In this document: piece after piece, positions 1 through 7,871 of the stretch | How the letters are laid out: every line of letters begins with the position of its first letter | How positions within the stretch are numbered: the stretch's first letter is position 1 | Assembly: GCF_014647535.1 (NCBI RefSeq) | Contig: NZ_BMPJ01000013.1 | Span: 1-62,944, forward strand | From: Thermus composti | GTDB taxonomy: Bacteria > Deinococcota > Deinococci > Deinococcales > Thermaceae | Direction of reading: 5' to 3' | Length of the DNA: 62,944 nt | Program-made: the position numbers and the translations under genes | The notes under the pieces: generated by a model | The model's database searches: none | Seen by the model: the letters and a program-made list of their open reading frames with translations, nothing else | What the model was told of the DNA's origin: nothing

Positions 1-72
1 GGTACCAGATACGGGCTGCGCCCGCAAGGGGAGATTTACCACGAAACGGAGATGTGGGTAAAGTCCTGGTGT

Positions 73-78
73 TAAGAT
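73..78 (+). promoter_or_regulatory. -10 box of leaderless tatA promoter
   Basis: TAAGAT lies six bases before the tatA ATG. This spacing puts the transcription start at or beside the start codon, a layout repeated at many genes in this window. No good -35 hexamer is seen. The 72 bases further upstream (1-72) may be the 3' end of a gene entering from the left: frame 1 is open to a TAA at 73-75. Its codon use is atypical, so I do not call it. Confidence 0.55.
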
Positions 79-84
79 GTCCTC

Positions 85-255
85 ATGCACTTAGGTCCGC
101 TGGAGATCCTCCTCATCCTCCTCATCGTCCTCCTCCTTTTCGGTGCCAAGAAGCTTCCGGAGCTGGCCCGGGGCATCGGCCAGTCGGCCCGGGAGTTCAA
201 AAAAGGCCTCCAGGAAGGGGACGCGAAGGAAAAACAGGAAGAGCCTAAGGCCTAG
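85..255 (+). CDS. tatA: Sec-independent protein translocase subunit TatA
   Basis: This small membrane protein (56 aa) forms the pore-like part of the twin-arginine translocase, which exports folded proteins across the inner membrane. The sequence shows a short N-terminal hydrophobic helix (residues about 5-18), then the conserved hinge [16 protein letters not shown] and an amphipathic helix ending in a charged tail rich in Lys and Glu. It is at the short end for TatA but complete. The ATG at 85 is chosen because a TAAGAT box sits six bases upstream; an ATG at 77 is out of frame. No tatC is nearby. It faces the TPR gene convergently, with a hairpin between them. TatB-like or TatE-like function cannot be excluded. 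Confidence 0.9.
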   Translation: MHLGPLEILLILLIVLLLFGAKKLPELARGIGQSAREFKKGLQEGDAKEKQEEPKA

Positions 256-260
256 CCAAA

Positions 261-282
261 CCCCCGGCCTCTGGGCCGGGGG
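261..282. terminator. Bidirectional hairpin between tatA and the TPR gene
   Basis: A perfect 9-bp G/C stem (261-269 with 274-282) closes a TCTG loop. It lies between two convergent genes, so it can end transcripts from both sides. There is no strong T-run. Confidence 0.6.
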
Positions 283-298
283 CGGGAGGCGCTTAGTC

Positions 299-1363
299 CT
301 AAAGGCGTTTGAGCACTTCCTCCACTTCCTTATAGCCGGGCTTTAGCTTAAGGGCCTCCTGGCACTGGTAGCGGGCTCCTTCCTTGTCCCCTAGCTTCTC
401 GTTGGCTAGACACAGCTGGTAGCGGTACTCCGCCTTCCTGGGCTCGAGGCGCACCGCCACCGTGAGGCGGCTTTTGGCCTTCTGGGCATCCCCCAAGGCC
501 AGGTACACCTGGCCCAGGTAGTAGTAGGCGGCGGGGAAGCGCAAGGGGGCCAGGGCCACGGCGTTCTCCAAGGCCACCCCGGCCTCCTTGAACCGCTTCA
601 GGGCCATGTAGGCCTGGCCCAGGGTGTACCAGCCCTCGGCGTCCAGGGGCCTAAGCTTGTGCCCTTCCTCCAAAAGGCGCGCCGCTTCCTCCGCCCTCCC
701 CTTAAGGAGAAGGGCCGTGGCGTAGCGGACCCTAAGGGAGGTATCCTTGGGCGCCTTCTCCAAGGCCTTGGCGTACTCGGCCAGGGCCCGATCCAGGTCG
801 CCTTTGGCCAGGTAAACCTCGGCCAAGGCCGAGCGGACCTGGGGGGTGTCCTCCAGGGCCAAGGCCCGCCGGAAAGCTTCCTCGGCCCGGTCCAGGTCCC
901 CCAGGTAAAGGTAGACCACCCCCCGCTGGGCGAAAAGGGGCGCATACCGGGGGCTAACCCGCTCGGCGTCCCGCAGGACGGAAAGGGCCTGGTTCAGGTA
1001 GTCCCGGCCCCGTTCCCGGTCCCCCGAGGCCCGGTAGAGGGCCACGTAGGCCTCCGCCAGCACCATGTACCCCCCGATGTACCGGGGGTTCTTGGCCACC
1101 AGCTCCTTGGCGTTTTCCAAAGCGGGGTTGAGAAGCCCCACCTTGAGCTGGGCCCGGGCCATCCAGTAGAGGGTGTCCGGGTCCCCGGGGTTCTCCTTCA
1201 AGGCCCGCTCCAAAACCCTCAGCGCCGCCTCGTACTGCCCCAGGGCGTAAAGCTCCACCCCAAGCCGCAAGGGGTTCTGCTCGGCCACCTGGGCGGGCGG
1301 GGAAGGGTTTTGGGCCAGAACCGGCATCGTCCCAAGGCTCAGCGCCACTAAGAACCAACGCAT
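299..1363 (-). CDS. Exported tetratricopeptide-repeat protein
   Basis: This 354-aa protein starts with a signal peptide (about residues 1-17, cleavage near VLA|QN). The rest is a row of TPR helix pairs of about 34 residues with the usual W/L-G-Y-A-F-A-P pattern, for example around 'YALGQYEAALRVLERAL' and 'AEEAFRRALAL'. Such proteins act as periplasmic scaffolds for protein contacts. The partner cannot be told from the sequence. It is the last gene of a run hslV-hslU-TPR; its ATG follows the hslU stop by 11 bases with a purine-rich GGAGGGTAGGAG stretch as ribosome site. No enzymatic domain is seen. Confidence 0.85.
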   Translation of the reverse strand: MRWFLVALSLGTMPVLAQNPSPPAQVAEQNPLRLGVELYALGQYEAALRVLERALKENPGDPDTLYWMARAQLKVGLLNPALENAKELVAKNPRYIGGYMVLAEAYVALYRASGDRERGRDYLNQALSVLRDAERVSPRYAPLFAQRGVVYLYLGDLDRAEEAFRRALALEDTPQVRSALAEVYLAKGDLDRALAEYAKALEKAPKDTSLRVRYATALLLKGRAEEAARLLEEGHKLRPLDAEGWYTLGQAYMALKRFKEAGVALENAVALAPLRFPAAYYYLGQVYLALGDAQKAKSRLTVAVRLEPRKAEYRYQLCLANEKLGDKEGARYQCQEALKLKPGYKEVEEVLKRL

Positions 1364-1374
1364 CTCCTACCCTC

Positions 1375-2625
1375 CTACAGCACGTACCGCGTGAGGTCCG
1401 GCGAGGCGAAGACCTCCGCAAGCCGCTTCTCCACATAGGCCCGGGTGATCTCCACCCGGCCTAGGTCGGTCTGGAAACTGACCTCCTCCAGAACCTTCTC
1501 CAAGACGGTGGCGAGCCTCCGGGCCCCGATGTCCTCCAGCTCTTGGTTCGCCCGGTGGGCCGCCTGGGCGATGGCCCAAAGGGCCTCGTCCTCAAAGACG
1601 AGCTCGGTGCCGTCGGCCTTGAGGAGCTCCGTGTATTGGCGGATGAGGGAGTTTTCCGGCTCCTTGAGGATGCGGTAGAACTCCTCGGGGCCCAAGGGGG
1701 AAAGCTCCACCCTGATGGGAAACCGCCCCTGGAGCTCGGGAATCAGGTCCGAGGGCTTGGCCACGTGGAAGGCCCCGGCGGCGATGAAGAGGACGTGTTC
1801 CGTGGAGATGGGGCCGATCCTCGTGGAGACCACCGTCCCCTCCACGATGGGCAGAAGGTCCCGCTGCACCCCTTCCCCGGAGACGTCGGGGCCCACGGTG
1901 CCTTCCCGGCGGGCCACCTTGTCTATTTCGTCAATGAAGACGATGCCCTCCTCCTGGGCGCGGCGCCTCGCCTCCTCCTTGAGCTCCTCTTTGTCTATGA
2001 GGCGCTCGGCGTGCTGGTTCTTCAGGGCCTCCCGGGCCTCCCGCACGGTCATGCGGCGGCGCACCGGGCGCCTGGGGAGGAGGCCTTTGAGCATCTCCCC
2101 CATGCCCCCGAAGGCCTCGCCCCCCAAGACCCCCATGAAGGGGAGGGCCACCTCCTCCTCCACCTGGACCTCCACGAAGTGGCCGTCCAGGCGGCCCGAG
2201 CGGACCTCGGCCACCGAGGTGCGAAGCAGGGTGGCGAGCTCCTCCTCGGCGAGGGCCAGGGCCTTTTCCTCCACCTTCTTCTTCATCTCCTCCAGGACGA
2301 GCTGGTAGCTGGCCTCCGCCAGGTCCCGGACGATGGAGTCCACGTCCCGGCCCACGTACCCCACCTCGGTGAACTTGGTGGCCTCCACCTTCACGAAAGG
2401 CGCCCCGGCCAGGCGGGCGAGGCGGCGGGCGATCTCCGTCTTCCCCACCCCCGTGGGCCCGATCATGAGGATGTTCTTGGGGGTCACCTCCCGGGCGATC
2501 TCGGGGGGAAGCTTCTTGCGGCGGTAGCGGTTCCTCAAGGCCACGGCCACCGCCCGCTTGGCCGCCTCCTGGCCCACGATGTGCTTGGAAAGCTCCCTTA
2601 CGATCTCAGCAGGGGTCAGGTTCAT
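1375..2625 (-). CDS. hslU: HslU, ATPase subunit of the HslUV protease
   Basis: This AAA+ unfoldase (416 aa) feeds unfolded proteins to the HslV peptidase chamber. Walker A is GPTGVGKT at residues 56-63, Walker B is VFIDEID at about 248-254, and the variable intermediate (I) domain lies between them. The arginine-finger/sensor region follows. The C-terminus ends LTRYVL, the type of tail that docks into HslV. Length is slightly short of E. coli HslU (443 aa) because of a shorter I domain. The start codon overlaps the hslV stop by four bases (ATGA), which shows translational coupling. Confidence 0.97.
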   Translation of the reverse strand: MNLTPAEIVRELSKHIVGQEAAKRAVAVALRNRYRRKKLPPEIAREVTPKNILMIGPTGVGKTEIARRLARLAGAPFVKVEATKFTEVGYVGRDVDSIVRDLAEASYQLVLEEMKKKVEEKALALAEEELATLLRTSVAEVRSGRLDGHFVEVQVEEEVALPFMGVLGGEAFGGMGEMLKGLLPRRPVRRRMTVREAREALKNQHAERLIDKEELKEEARRRAQEEGIVFIDEIDKVARREGTVGPDVSGEGVQRDLLPIVEGTVVSTRIGPISTEHVLFIAAGAFHVAKPSDLIPELQGRFPIRVELSPLGPEEFYRILKEPENSLIRQYTELLKADGTELVFEDEALWAIAQAAHRANQELEDIGARRLATVLEKVLEEVSFQTDLGRVEITRAYVEKRLAEVFASPDLTRYVL

Positions 2626-3164
2626 CGGGCCTCCAGGGTTAAGACGGTGATCTCCCCCGAGGTGTAGAGGTCCACCTCGGCGGCGATCCTAAGGGCCTCT
2701 TCGGCGATCTCCTTGGCGGAAAGCCCCGTGTGCCGGTAAAGGGCCTTGGCGGCGGCGAGGGCGTAGGGCCCCCCGCTGCCCACCGCCAAAAGGGGCTCCT
2801 CGGGGGCGATGACCTCGCCGCTTCCCGAAAGGAGGACCATGTTCTCCCGGTCGGCGGCGATGATCATGGCCTGAAGGTGGCGGAGGACCCGGTCGGTACG
2901 CCAGAACTTGGCCGTCTCCACCGCCCCCCTAAGGAGGTTTCCCTTGGCCTCCCTAAGCCTCTCTTCAAAGCGCTCCAAAAGGGCCATGGCGTCGGCCACG
3001 CCCCCGGCGAAGCCCACCAGGACGCCCTCCCCCACCTCTAGCCTCCGCACCTTCACCGCCCCCCGCTTGAGGACGGTCTGGCCGAAGGTCACCTGGCCGT
3101 CCCCGGCGAGGGCGGTGACCCCGTCTTTGCGCACGGCGAGGATGGTGGTGCCGTGGATCTCCAC
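2622..3164 (-). CDS. hslV: HslV, peptidase subunit of the HslUV protease
   Basis: HslV is an N-terminal-threonine hydrolase (proteasome beta type) that forms the proteolytic double ring. The start used here (GTG at 3164, 180 aa) gives [15 protein letters not shown], so a five-residue propeptide is removed to expose the catalytic Thr. The Gly-rich [11 protein letters not shown] and the lysine region [11 protein letters not shown] are typical. An ATG 24 bases upstream is in frame, but the GTG lies exactly six bases after a TATCTT -10 box, so I prefer it as a leaderless start. It is followed directly by hslU. Confidence 0.95.
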   Translation of the reverse strand: MEIHGTTILAVRKDGVTALAGDGQVTFGQTVLKRGAVKVRRLEVGEGVLVGFAGGVADAMALLERFEERLREAKGNLLRGAVETAKFWRTDRVLRHLQAMIIAADRENMVLLSGSGEVIAPEEPLLAVGSGGPYALAAAKALYRHTGLSAKEIAEEALRIAAEVDLYTSGEITVLTLEAR

Positions 3165-3170
3165 GCCGCC

Positions 3171-3176
3171 AAGATA
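3171..3176 (-). promoter_or_regulatory. -10 box for leaderless hslV
   Basis: On the minus strand TATCTT is followed by six bases and the GTG of hslV. The same box and spacing occur before the P-type ATPase gene at 52722. This decides the start against the upstream ATG at 3188. Confidence 0.5.
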
Positions 3177-3198
3177 CCCTCGAGGCATGAGAAGGGCG

Positions 3199-3567
3199 TT
3201 AGGCTAGGCGGCGGAGGGCCTCCCAAGCCCCCTCCCGCTCAAAGAGGACCCGCCCCTCCCTAAAGGCGGCCGGGACCACGCCGAACCCTCCCTTGAGGCC
3301 CTCCTCGGCCTCCCGCAAGGTGTAGGGGAAGACCTCCACCCGGCGCACCCCTTCCGGGCGGTAGCGCACGAGCCTTTCGGGGAAGGAAAGAGGGGTGTCC
3401 CGGAGGAGGACAAGGAGATCGGCGTCGCTCATGGCGGTGGCCTCCCCCCGGGCCAGGGAACCGAAGAGGACCACGGCGAGGACCTCGGGGCGCTCCCCCA
3501 AGGCCCGCGCCGCCTCGGCCACCTCCTTGAGGCGGGCCTCGAGGTCAAAGCGGAAGACACGGGTCAA
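3199..3567 (-). CDS. MNT-type nucleotidyltransferase (antitoxin-like)
   Basis: This 122-aa protein has the minimal nucleotidyltransferase core: GSLARGEATAMSDADLL at about residues 36-52 carries the G-S motif and the two metal-binding aspartates. The third acidic position lies in RRVEVFPY, where Glu replaces the usual Asp. In the family MNT proteins pair with HEPN ribonuclease toxins and block them, in known cases by attaching AMP to the toxin. Here the HEPN gene is directly upstream and the start (TTG) overlaps its TGA by four bases. The HEPN partner is broken by an amber codon, so this antitoxin may be an orphan. Confidence 0.85.
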   Translation of the reverse strand: MTRVFRFDLEARLKEVAEAARALGERPEVLAVVLFGSLARGEATAMSDADLLVLLRDTPLSFPERLVRYRPEGVRRVEVFPYTLREAEEGLKGGFGVVPAAFREGRVLFEREGAWEALRRLA

Positions 3568-3947
3568 AGCTTTTCCTCCACAAAGGCCAGGATTCTCTGG
3601 GCCAGGTCCAGGGCCTCCTCAGCCTCGAGGCGGGTGTAGTGCCGAGCGGCAGGGCCCGCCGGGTGGGCGTCGGGATAGCGGGTGGGGATGTAGTACTTGT
3701 CCAGGACCTTGGCAGCTTCCACCAGGTCCTCGGGTACGTCCACATCCTTTGGAAGCTCGGCCAGGAGGTCTAGAATGGAGTAACCCCAGGCCACCTAGCC
3801 CCGAGCCAAATGGAGCCCCTTGAGGGCGGCCTCGGCAGCCTGTTGCGCGGCGAAGCAGGCCCAGGCGTAGTCGCCTAGGCCCAAGCTTCCCTGGGCGTGG
3901 CGTAGGTTGTGCCTCGCCTGCTCCAGCCAGTCCCGGGCCCGGTTCAC
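3564..3947 (-). pseudogene. HEPN-domain toxin gene interrupted by an in-frame TAG
   Basis: Read through, this is a complete 127-codon HEPN gene. It starts at a GTG (3947) six bases after a GATAAT box, with N-terminal helices [13 protein letters not shown] and AAQQAAEAALKGLHLARG. A TAG at 3795-3797 then interrupts it, and the same frame continues VAWGYSILDLL to LAQRILAFVEEKL. The nuclease motif R-x4-H (RYPDAH) lies after the stop. HEPN proteins of MNT-HEPN systems are RNases. A product ending at TAG would keep about 50 residues and lack the motif. A GTG right after the TAG (3794) could restart a 76-residue fragment. The codon could be a real null mutation, a sequence error or a readthrough site. 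Confidence 0.8.
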
Positions 3948-3953
3948 CCCCTT

Positions 3954-3959
3954 ATTATC
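3954..3959 (-). promoter_or_regulatory. -10 box of the HEPN/MNT operon
   Basis: GATAAT on the minus strand lies six bases before the HEPN GTG, and the intervening AAGGGG could also serve as a ribosome site. The divergent ATPase gene starts at 4021. Confidence 0.5.
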
Positions 3960-4007
3960 CCACGCTCCAGGGGAATCCAGGGCACACACCCCGCCCACCC
4001 CTTCCCC

Positions 4008-4013
4008 TAGACT
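4008..4013 (+). promoter_or_regulatory. -10 box of the ATPase/VWA operon
   Basis: TAGACT is followed by seven bases (ending TAAGG) and the GTG at 4021. This decides the start against a longer upstream frame that would run through the HEPN 5' end. Confidence 0.5.
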
Positions 4014-4020
4014 GGTAAGG

Positions 4021-5415
4021 GTGAAGGCCAAGACCCTAGGCGAACTCAAGCGCACCTACCCCCTGGAAAAGCTCCGCCGCACCGTGAAGGACGAGGCCCG
4101 GGAGAACCTCCGGGAGAAGCTAAAGCGGGGGGAAAGGCTTTTCCCGGGCATCCACGGCTACGAGGACACGGTGATCCCCGCCCTGGTCCAGGCCATCCTG
4201 GCCAAGCAGAACTTCATCCTCCTGGGCACCCGGGGCCAGGCGAAAAGCCGGATCCTGCGGAGCCTCACAAGCCTCCTGGACGAGGAGATCCCCGCCCTCG
4301 CCACGGAGCTTCGCGACAACCCCCTCTTTCCCATCTCCCCCGAGGGGAGGCGCCTTTTGGAGGAGGCCGGGGACGATGCCCCCATCGTCTGGCTTAGCCG
4401 GGAGGAGCGGTACGTGGAGAAGCTCGCCACCCCCGACACCACCGTGGCCGACCTCCTCGGGGACATGGACCCCATTAAGGCAGCCAGGCGGGGGACGGGG
4501 ATGGCGGATCTGGAGAGCATCCACTTCGGCCTCCTCCCCAGGGCCAACCGGGGGATCTTCGCCGTGAACGAGCTCGCCGACCTCGCCCCCAAGGTGCAGG
4601 TGGCCCTTTTCAACATCCTCGAGGAGGGCGACATCCAGATCCGGGGCTACCCCATCCGGCTTCCCCTGGACGTGTGGCTCGTCTTCACCGCCAACCCCCA
4701 GGACTACACCGCCCGGGGCCGGATCGTCACGCCCCTCAAGGACCGGATCGGGAGCGAGATCCGCACCCACTACCCGAAAAGCCTGGAGGAGGGCATGCGG
4801 ATCAGCGCCCAGGAGGCCTACGTCCCCGAAGGGGTCCTCATCCCCGAGTGGGTGCGGCTTTCCGTGGAGGCCGTGGCCTTCGCCGCCCGGGAGGACCGGC
4901 GGGTGGACCAGACGGCGGGGGTCTCCCAGCGCCTTTCCATCAGCCTCTTGGAGGTGGTGGCGGCAAGCGCCGAAAGGCGGGCCCTCCTCCACGGGGGAAG
5001 GCCCGTGGCGAGGCCCTTGGACCTCTACCAGGGGCTTCCCGCCATCACCGGGAAGCTGGAGCTGGAGTACGAGGGGGAGCTCCAGGGGGCGGAAAGGGTG
5101 GCCAGGGAGATCGTCCAGAGGGCCTTCGGCCTGGTCCTCCCCCGCTACCGCCTGAAGACCGAGCCCATCGTGGCCTACTTTGAGGAGGGGAACCTCCTCA
5201 CCCTCCCCGAGGGGGACCTGGAAGGCGCTTTGGCCGCCATGGAGGAGGTCCCGGGCCTCCTGGAGGCCGCCCGGACCCTAGCGGAAGGGGAAACCCCCGA
5301 GCTCCTCCTCTCCGCCGGGGAGTTCGTCCTGGAGGGCCTGGTGGGCCGGAGGAAGCTCGCCCGGGGGGAGGCCAGCTACCAGGCGGCGGAACGGCCGAGG
5401 AGCTATGGCAACTAG
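4021..5415 (+). CDS. AAA+ ATPase of the Mg-chelatase/MoxR type
   Basis: This 464-aa ATPase resembles ChlI/MoxR-family proteins, which work with VWA-domain partners to remodel or insert cofactors into target proteins. Walker A is GTRGQAKSR (residues 69-77), a variant of the chelatase-type G-x-R-G-x-G/A-K-S loop. The Walker B region reads [11 protein letters not shown], with Asn-Glu where DE is usual. An arginine-rich sensor region follows ([16 protein letters not shown]). The next full gene codes for a VWA protein, which supports a chaperone pair. The target is unknown. Since no bacteriochlorophyll or cobalt-chelatase genes are nearby, I do not call it a chelatase. Confidence 0.8.
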   Translation: MKAKTLGELKRTYPLEKLRRTVKDEARENLREKLKRGERLFPGIHGYEDTVIPALVQAILAKQNFILLGTRGQAKSRILRSLTSLLDEEIPALATELRDNPLFPISPEGRRLLEEAGDDAPIVWLSREERYVEKLATPDTTVADLLGDMDPIKAARRGTGMADLESIHFGLLPRANRGIFAVNELADLAPKVQVALFNILEEGDIQIRGYPIRLPLDVWLVFTANPQDYTARGRIVTPLKDRIGSEIRTHYPKSLEEGMRISAQEAYVPEGVLIPEWVRLSVEAVAFAAREDRRVDQTAGVSQRLSISLLEVVAASAERRALLHGGRPVARPLDLYQGLPAITGKLELEYEGELQGAERVAREIVQRAFGLVLPRYRLKTEPIVAYFEEGNLLTLPEGDLEGALAAMEEVPGLLEAARTLAEGETPELLLSAGEFVLEGLVGRRKLARGEASYQAAERPRSYGN

Positions 5416-5602
5416 CCTGGAGCGGGACAAGGAGGCGGTCCTAGGGGCCCTTAGGCCCTACCCCGAGGGCACGGGAACGCGGCTTTTTCTCTTCGGCTCC
5501 TTCGCCCGGGGGGAGGGCGGGCGGGCCTCGGACCTGGACTTAGCCCTCCTCGCCCCCACCCCCCTTCGGGACCTCACATGGAGCGCGTGCTGGGGAGGTT
5601 AG
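5405..5602 (+). pseudogene. 3'-truncated MNT nucleotidyltransferase
   Basis: This frame overlaps the end of the ATPase gene by 11 bases and codes for 65 residues. It contains a good MNT core, FLFGSFARGEGGRASDLDLALL, at about residues 29-50. After PLRDLT it loses similarity to the family and stops. Full MNT proteins need about 30-40 more residues, including the third acidic residue, so the gene appears truncated. Its stop lies two bases before the VWA start and the end of the frame supplies the GGAGG ribosome site of that gene. It may survive only as a translational link between ATPase and VWA genes. Confidence 0.6.
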
Positions 5603-5603
5603 G

Positions 5604-6827
5604 ATGAAGGCCATCCGCTATAGCCGCTACGAGGGAAGCCTGGAGGAGCTTTCCGCCGAGGAGATCCTGAGCCTTCTTGAGGACTTCCTCCTGGACTCGG
5701 GGTTTTCCGACCCCTTCCAGCGCTACGACCCCGACCCCGACCGCCAGCCCACCCTCGAGGACCTCTACGACGCCCTCCTCCAGGCCCTCCTAAAGAACGA
5801 ACTCGTCCCCGAGGACTGGCTCAGGGAGGCCCGCTTCGCCAACCGCAAGGAGGAAACCAGGCTCTACCAGGCCATCCAGGGGATGATCTGGAAGCTCCAG
5901 GAGGCCGGGTACCTCCGCCTTCCCGGGGAGGACCCTAGGGACCCCGCCCAAGGCGGGTACCGGGGGGAGGCGGGGGAGGCCCGGTTTGAGCTCACGGAGA
6001 AAGCCTCGGACTTCCTGGGGCTAAAAAGCCTCAGGGAGCTCCTCGGCGCCTTAGGCCGAAACCCCCCGGGCCTCCACCCCACCCCCCACCACGCCCCCGG
6101 GGTGGAGAAGACCGGGGAGACCAAGCCCTGGGAGTGGGGGGACCCCCTGGACCTAAACGTCCCCGAGACCCTTAAGAAGGCGGTGGCCAAGGGCCTGGAG
6201 AACCTCCGCCATGAGGATCTGGTGATGGACCTCGCCGAGTACACCGCCAGCATGAGCACCGTGGTCCTCCTGGACTGCTCCCACTCCATGATCCTCTACG
6301 GGGAGGACCGCTTCACCCCCGCCAAGAAGGTGGCCCTCGCCCTCGCCCACCTCATCCGCACCCAGTACCCCGGGGATGGGGTCCGCTTCGTCCTCTTCCA
6401 CGATACCGCTGAGGAGATCCCCCTTTCCAAGCTCCCCTTGGCCCAGGTGGGGCCCTACCACACCAACACCAAGGCGGGGCTGGAGCTCGCCCGCACCCTC
6501 CTCAGGAAGATGGGCGGGGAGATGAAGCAGATCATCCTCATCACCGACGGCAAACCCTCGGCCCTCACCCTCCCCAGCGGGGAGGTCTACAAAAACGCCT
6601 GGGGCCTGGACCCCCTGATCCTGGCCGAGACCCTCAAGGAGGCCACCCTGGCCCGGAGGGAGGGGATCCCCATCCACACCTTCATGCTGGCCCGGGAGCC
6701 CGAGCTTTTGGCCTTCGTGAAGAAGCTTTCCCAGATCACCCGGGGGAAGGCCTACCTCACGAGCCCCCGGAACATCGGCAAGTACCTCCTCCTGGACTTC
6801 CTCAACAAGAAGGTGCGGAGGAACTGA
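5604..6827 (+). CDS. VWA-domain protein, partner of the upstream AAA+ ATPase
   Basis: This 407-aa protein has a C-terminal von Willebrand factor A domain. The metal-ion site is DCSHS (about residues 222-226; DxSxS motif), the threonine lies in HTNTKAG and the late aspartate in LITDGKPS. The first half is acidic and helical ([17 protein letters not shown]) without a named domain. No signal peptide is present, so it is cytoplasmic. VWA proteins of this kind are the substrate-binding partners of MoxR/ChlI ATPases, and the gene order here fits that. A GGAGG sequence lies a few bases before the ATG. Confidence 0.85.
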   Translation: MKAIRYSRYEGSLEELSAEEILSLLEDFLLDSGFSDPFQRYDPDPDRQPTLEDLYDALLQALLKNELVPEDWLREARFANRKEETRLYQAIQGMIWKLQEAGYLRLPGEDPRDPAQGGYRGEAGEARFELTEKASDFLGLKSLRELLGALGRNPPGLHPTPHHAPGVEKTGETKPWEWGDPLDLNVPETLKKAVAKGLENLRHEDLVMDLAEYTASMSTVVLLDCSHSMILYGEDRFTPAKKVALALAHLIRTQYPGDGVRFVLFHDTAEEIPLSKLPLAQVGPYHTNTKAGLELARTLLRKMGGEMKQIILITDGKPSALTLPSGEVYKNAWGLDPLILAETLKEATLARREGIPIHTFMLAREPELLAFVKKLSQITRGKAYLTSPRNIGKYLLLDFLNKKVRRN

Positions 6828-7057
6828 TGCGCCCCCTTAGGCTAAGCCTTCTTCTAAAGCGCCTGCGTGGGCCCAGGGTCCACCCAAAGCCCCTCCCCGC
6901 CCTGGTGCGGGCCTACCCCGAGGTGCGGACCCCCCTCTCCCTGAACCTCCCCTACTACGCCGCCCGGGGGGAGAGGGGCTACGTCCTCCTCCCCTGGGAC
7001 CGCTACATGGCGGAGGTGGAAACCGCCCTGGCCGAAACGACCCAGAACCCCCCTTAG
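6827..7057 (+). CDS. Hypothetical protein linked to the VWA gene
   Basis: A 76-aa basic protein with no domain I recognise. Its ATG overlaps the last base of the VWA stop codon, so the two are probably co-translated. It contains several Pro-rich turns and a hydrophobic stretch YVLLPWDRYMAEVE. Its stop codon overlaps that of the convergent wzz-like gene (TTAG, 7054-7057). Small size and coupling suggest an accessory part of the ATPase/VWA pair, but this is inference. Confidence 0.55.
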   Translation: MRPLRLSLLLKRLRGPRVHPKPLPALVRAYPEVRTPLSLNLPYYAARGERGYVLLPWDRYMAEVETALAETTQNPP

Positions 7058-7869
7058 GCCGAGCGCAGAAGCTCCCGCAGGAAGACCCCAAGGACCCCGA
7101 AGAGCAAAACGCTCATAGCCGCCAAAACCCCGTAGTGAAGGGGCCTTGGAGCCACGGGCCTTTCAGGAAGGGTGGGGGGCACAAGCACCTGGGCCACGAG
7201 GAGGCGGTCCAAGGCCCCGTCCACTTCCAAAAGCGCCTGAAGCCATGATTGGCGGACCTCCGCCAAGGTTTCCAGGTAGGCCACCATGGCCAGGACCCCC
7301 GGGGAAACGGGCGAAGAGGAAGTTGACAACCTATCCTGGGCCTTCTGCCAAAAGGAGGCCTCCTCCTCGGCCCGAAGGCGCTCTGCAGCCAAAACCTCCC
7401 TGTACGCCTCCCGCACCTGGGCCCTAAGGAAGCCTAGGGCTTCCTGCTTAAGGCGTTCCGCCCGCTCCCGGGCTTCTTCGGGCGTGGGGGCCAAGGCCTC
7501 GAGGGCAAGAACCCGCCGCTCCCTGTCCCAGTCCACCCGGGCGAAGGAGCCGAGCCGCTCCCCTGTGGAGGCAACCAAACCAGGGAGGGTAAGCTCCAAA
7601 GCGTGCACAAGGGCTCCCAAAAGGGCTTCTTCTCGGGAAGACGAGGCCTGCCCGCCCTTATCCTCCCCCAAGGCAGGCACAAGCTCGGGTAAGCCTAGGG
7701 AAAGAGGGGCCACATCCAGGAAGACCAGGGTTTGGGAAACGTACCGCTTGGGCAGGGAAAGGCTCACCGCGTACACCCCAAGACCCACGCCCAAGGCCAC
7801 AAGAAAAAGCCCCACCCAGGCCCGCCTTAAAGCCTGTAGCAGGTCCAATAGGGTAACCTCCCGCTCCAT
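7054..7869 (-). CDS. Wzz-like polysaccharide chain-length protein
   Basis: This 271-aa protein has the layout of polysaccharide co-polymerases. There is an N-terminal transmembrane helix (about 17-38), a long periplasmic region rich in charged helices (about 100-210), and a second helix near the C-terminus (about 245-265) followed by a short tail. There is no C-terminal tyrosine-kinase domain. Such proteins set chain length in Wzx/Wzy polymer assembly. It is the last gene of the surface-polysaccharide operon; its ATG starts two bases after the stop of the sugar transferase. This start removes 12 residues of a longer frame that would overlap that gene. Confidence 0.75.
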   Translation of the reverse strand: MEREVTLLDLLQALRRAWVGLFLVALGVGLGVYAVSLSLPKRYVSQTLVFLDVAPLSLGLPELVPALGEDKGGQASSSREEALLGALVHALELTLPGLVASTGERLGSFARVDWDRERRVLALEALAPTPEEARERAERLKQEALGFLRAQVREAYREVLAAERLRAEEEASFWQKAQDRLSTSSSPVSPGVLAMVAYLETLAEVRQSWLQALLEVDGALDRLLVAQVLVPPTLPERPVAPRPLHYGVLAAMSVLLFGVLGVFLRELLRSA

Positions 7870-7871
7870 AC

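Noticed and set aside
1-6. GGTACC at the first base as a cloning or assembly mark
   Set aside because: A restriction site at a window edge is likely chance; no vector sequence is seen.
3165-3188. hslV start at the upstream ATG (3188)
   Set aside because: The GTG at 3164 fits the leaderless box and gives the normal short propeptide; not excluded, but less likely.
4021-5415. True magnesium chelatase subunit I
   Set aside because: No chlorophyll or cobalamin chelatase genes nearby; the ATPase/VWA pair alone does not define the reaction.
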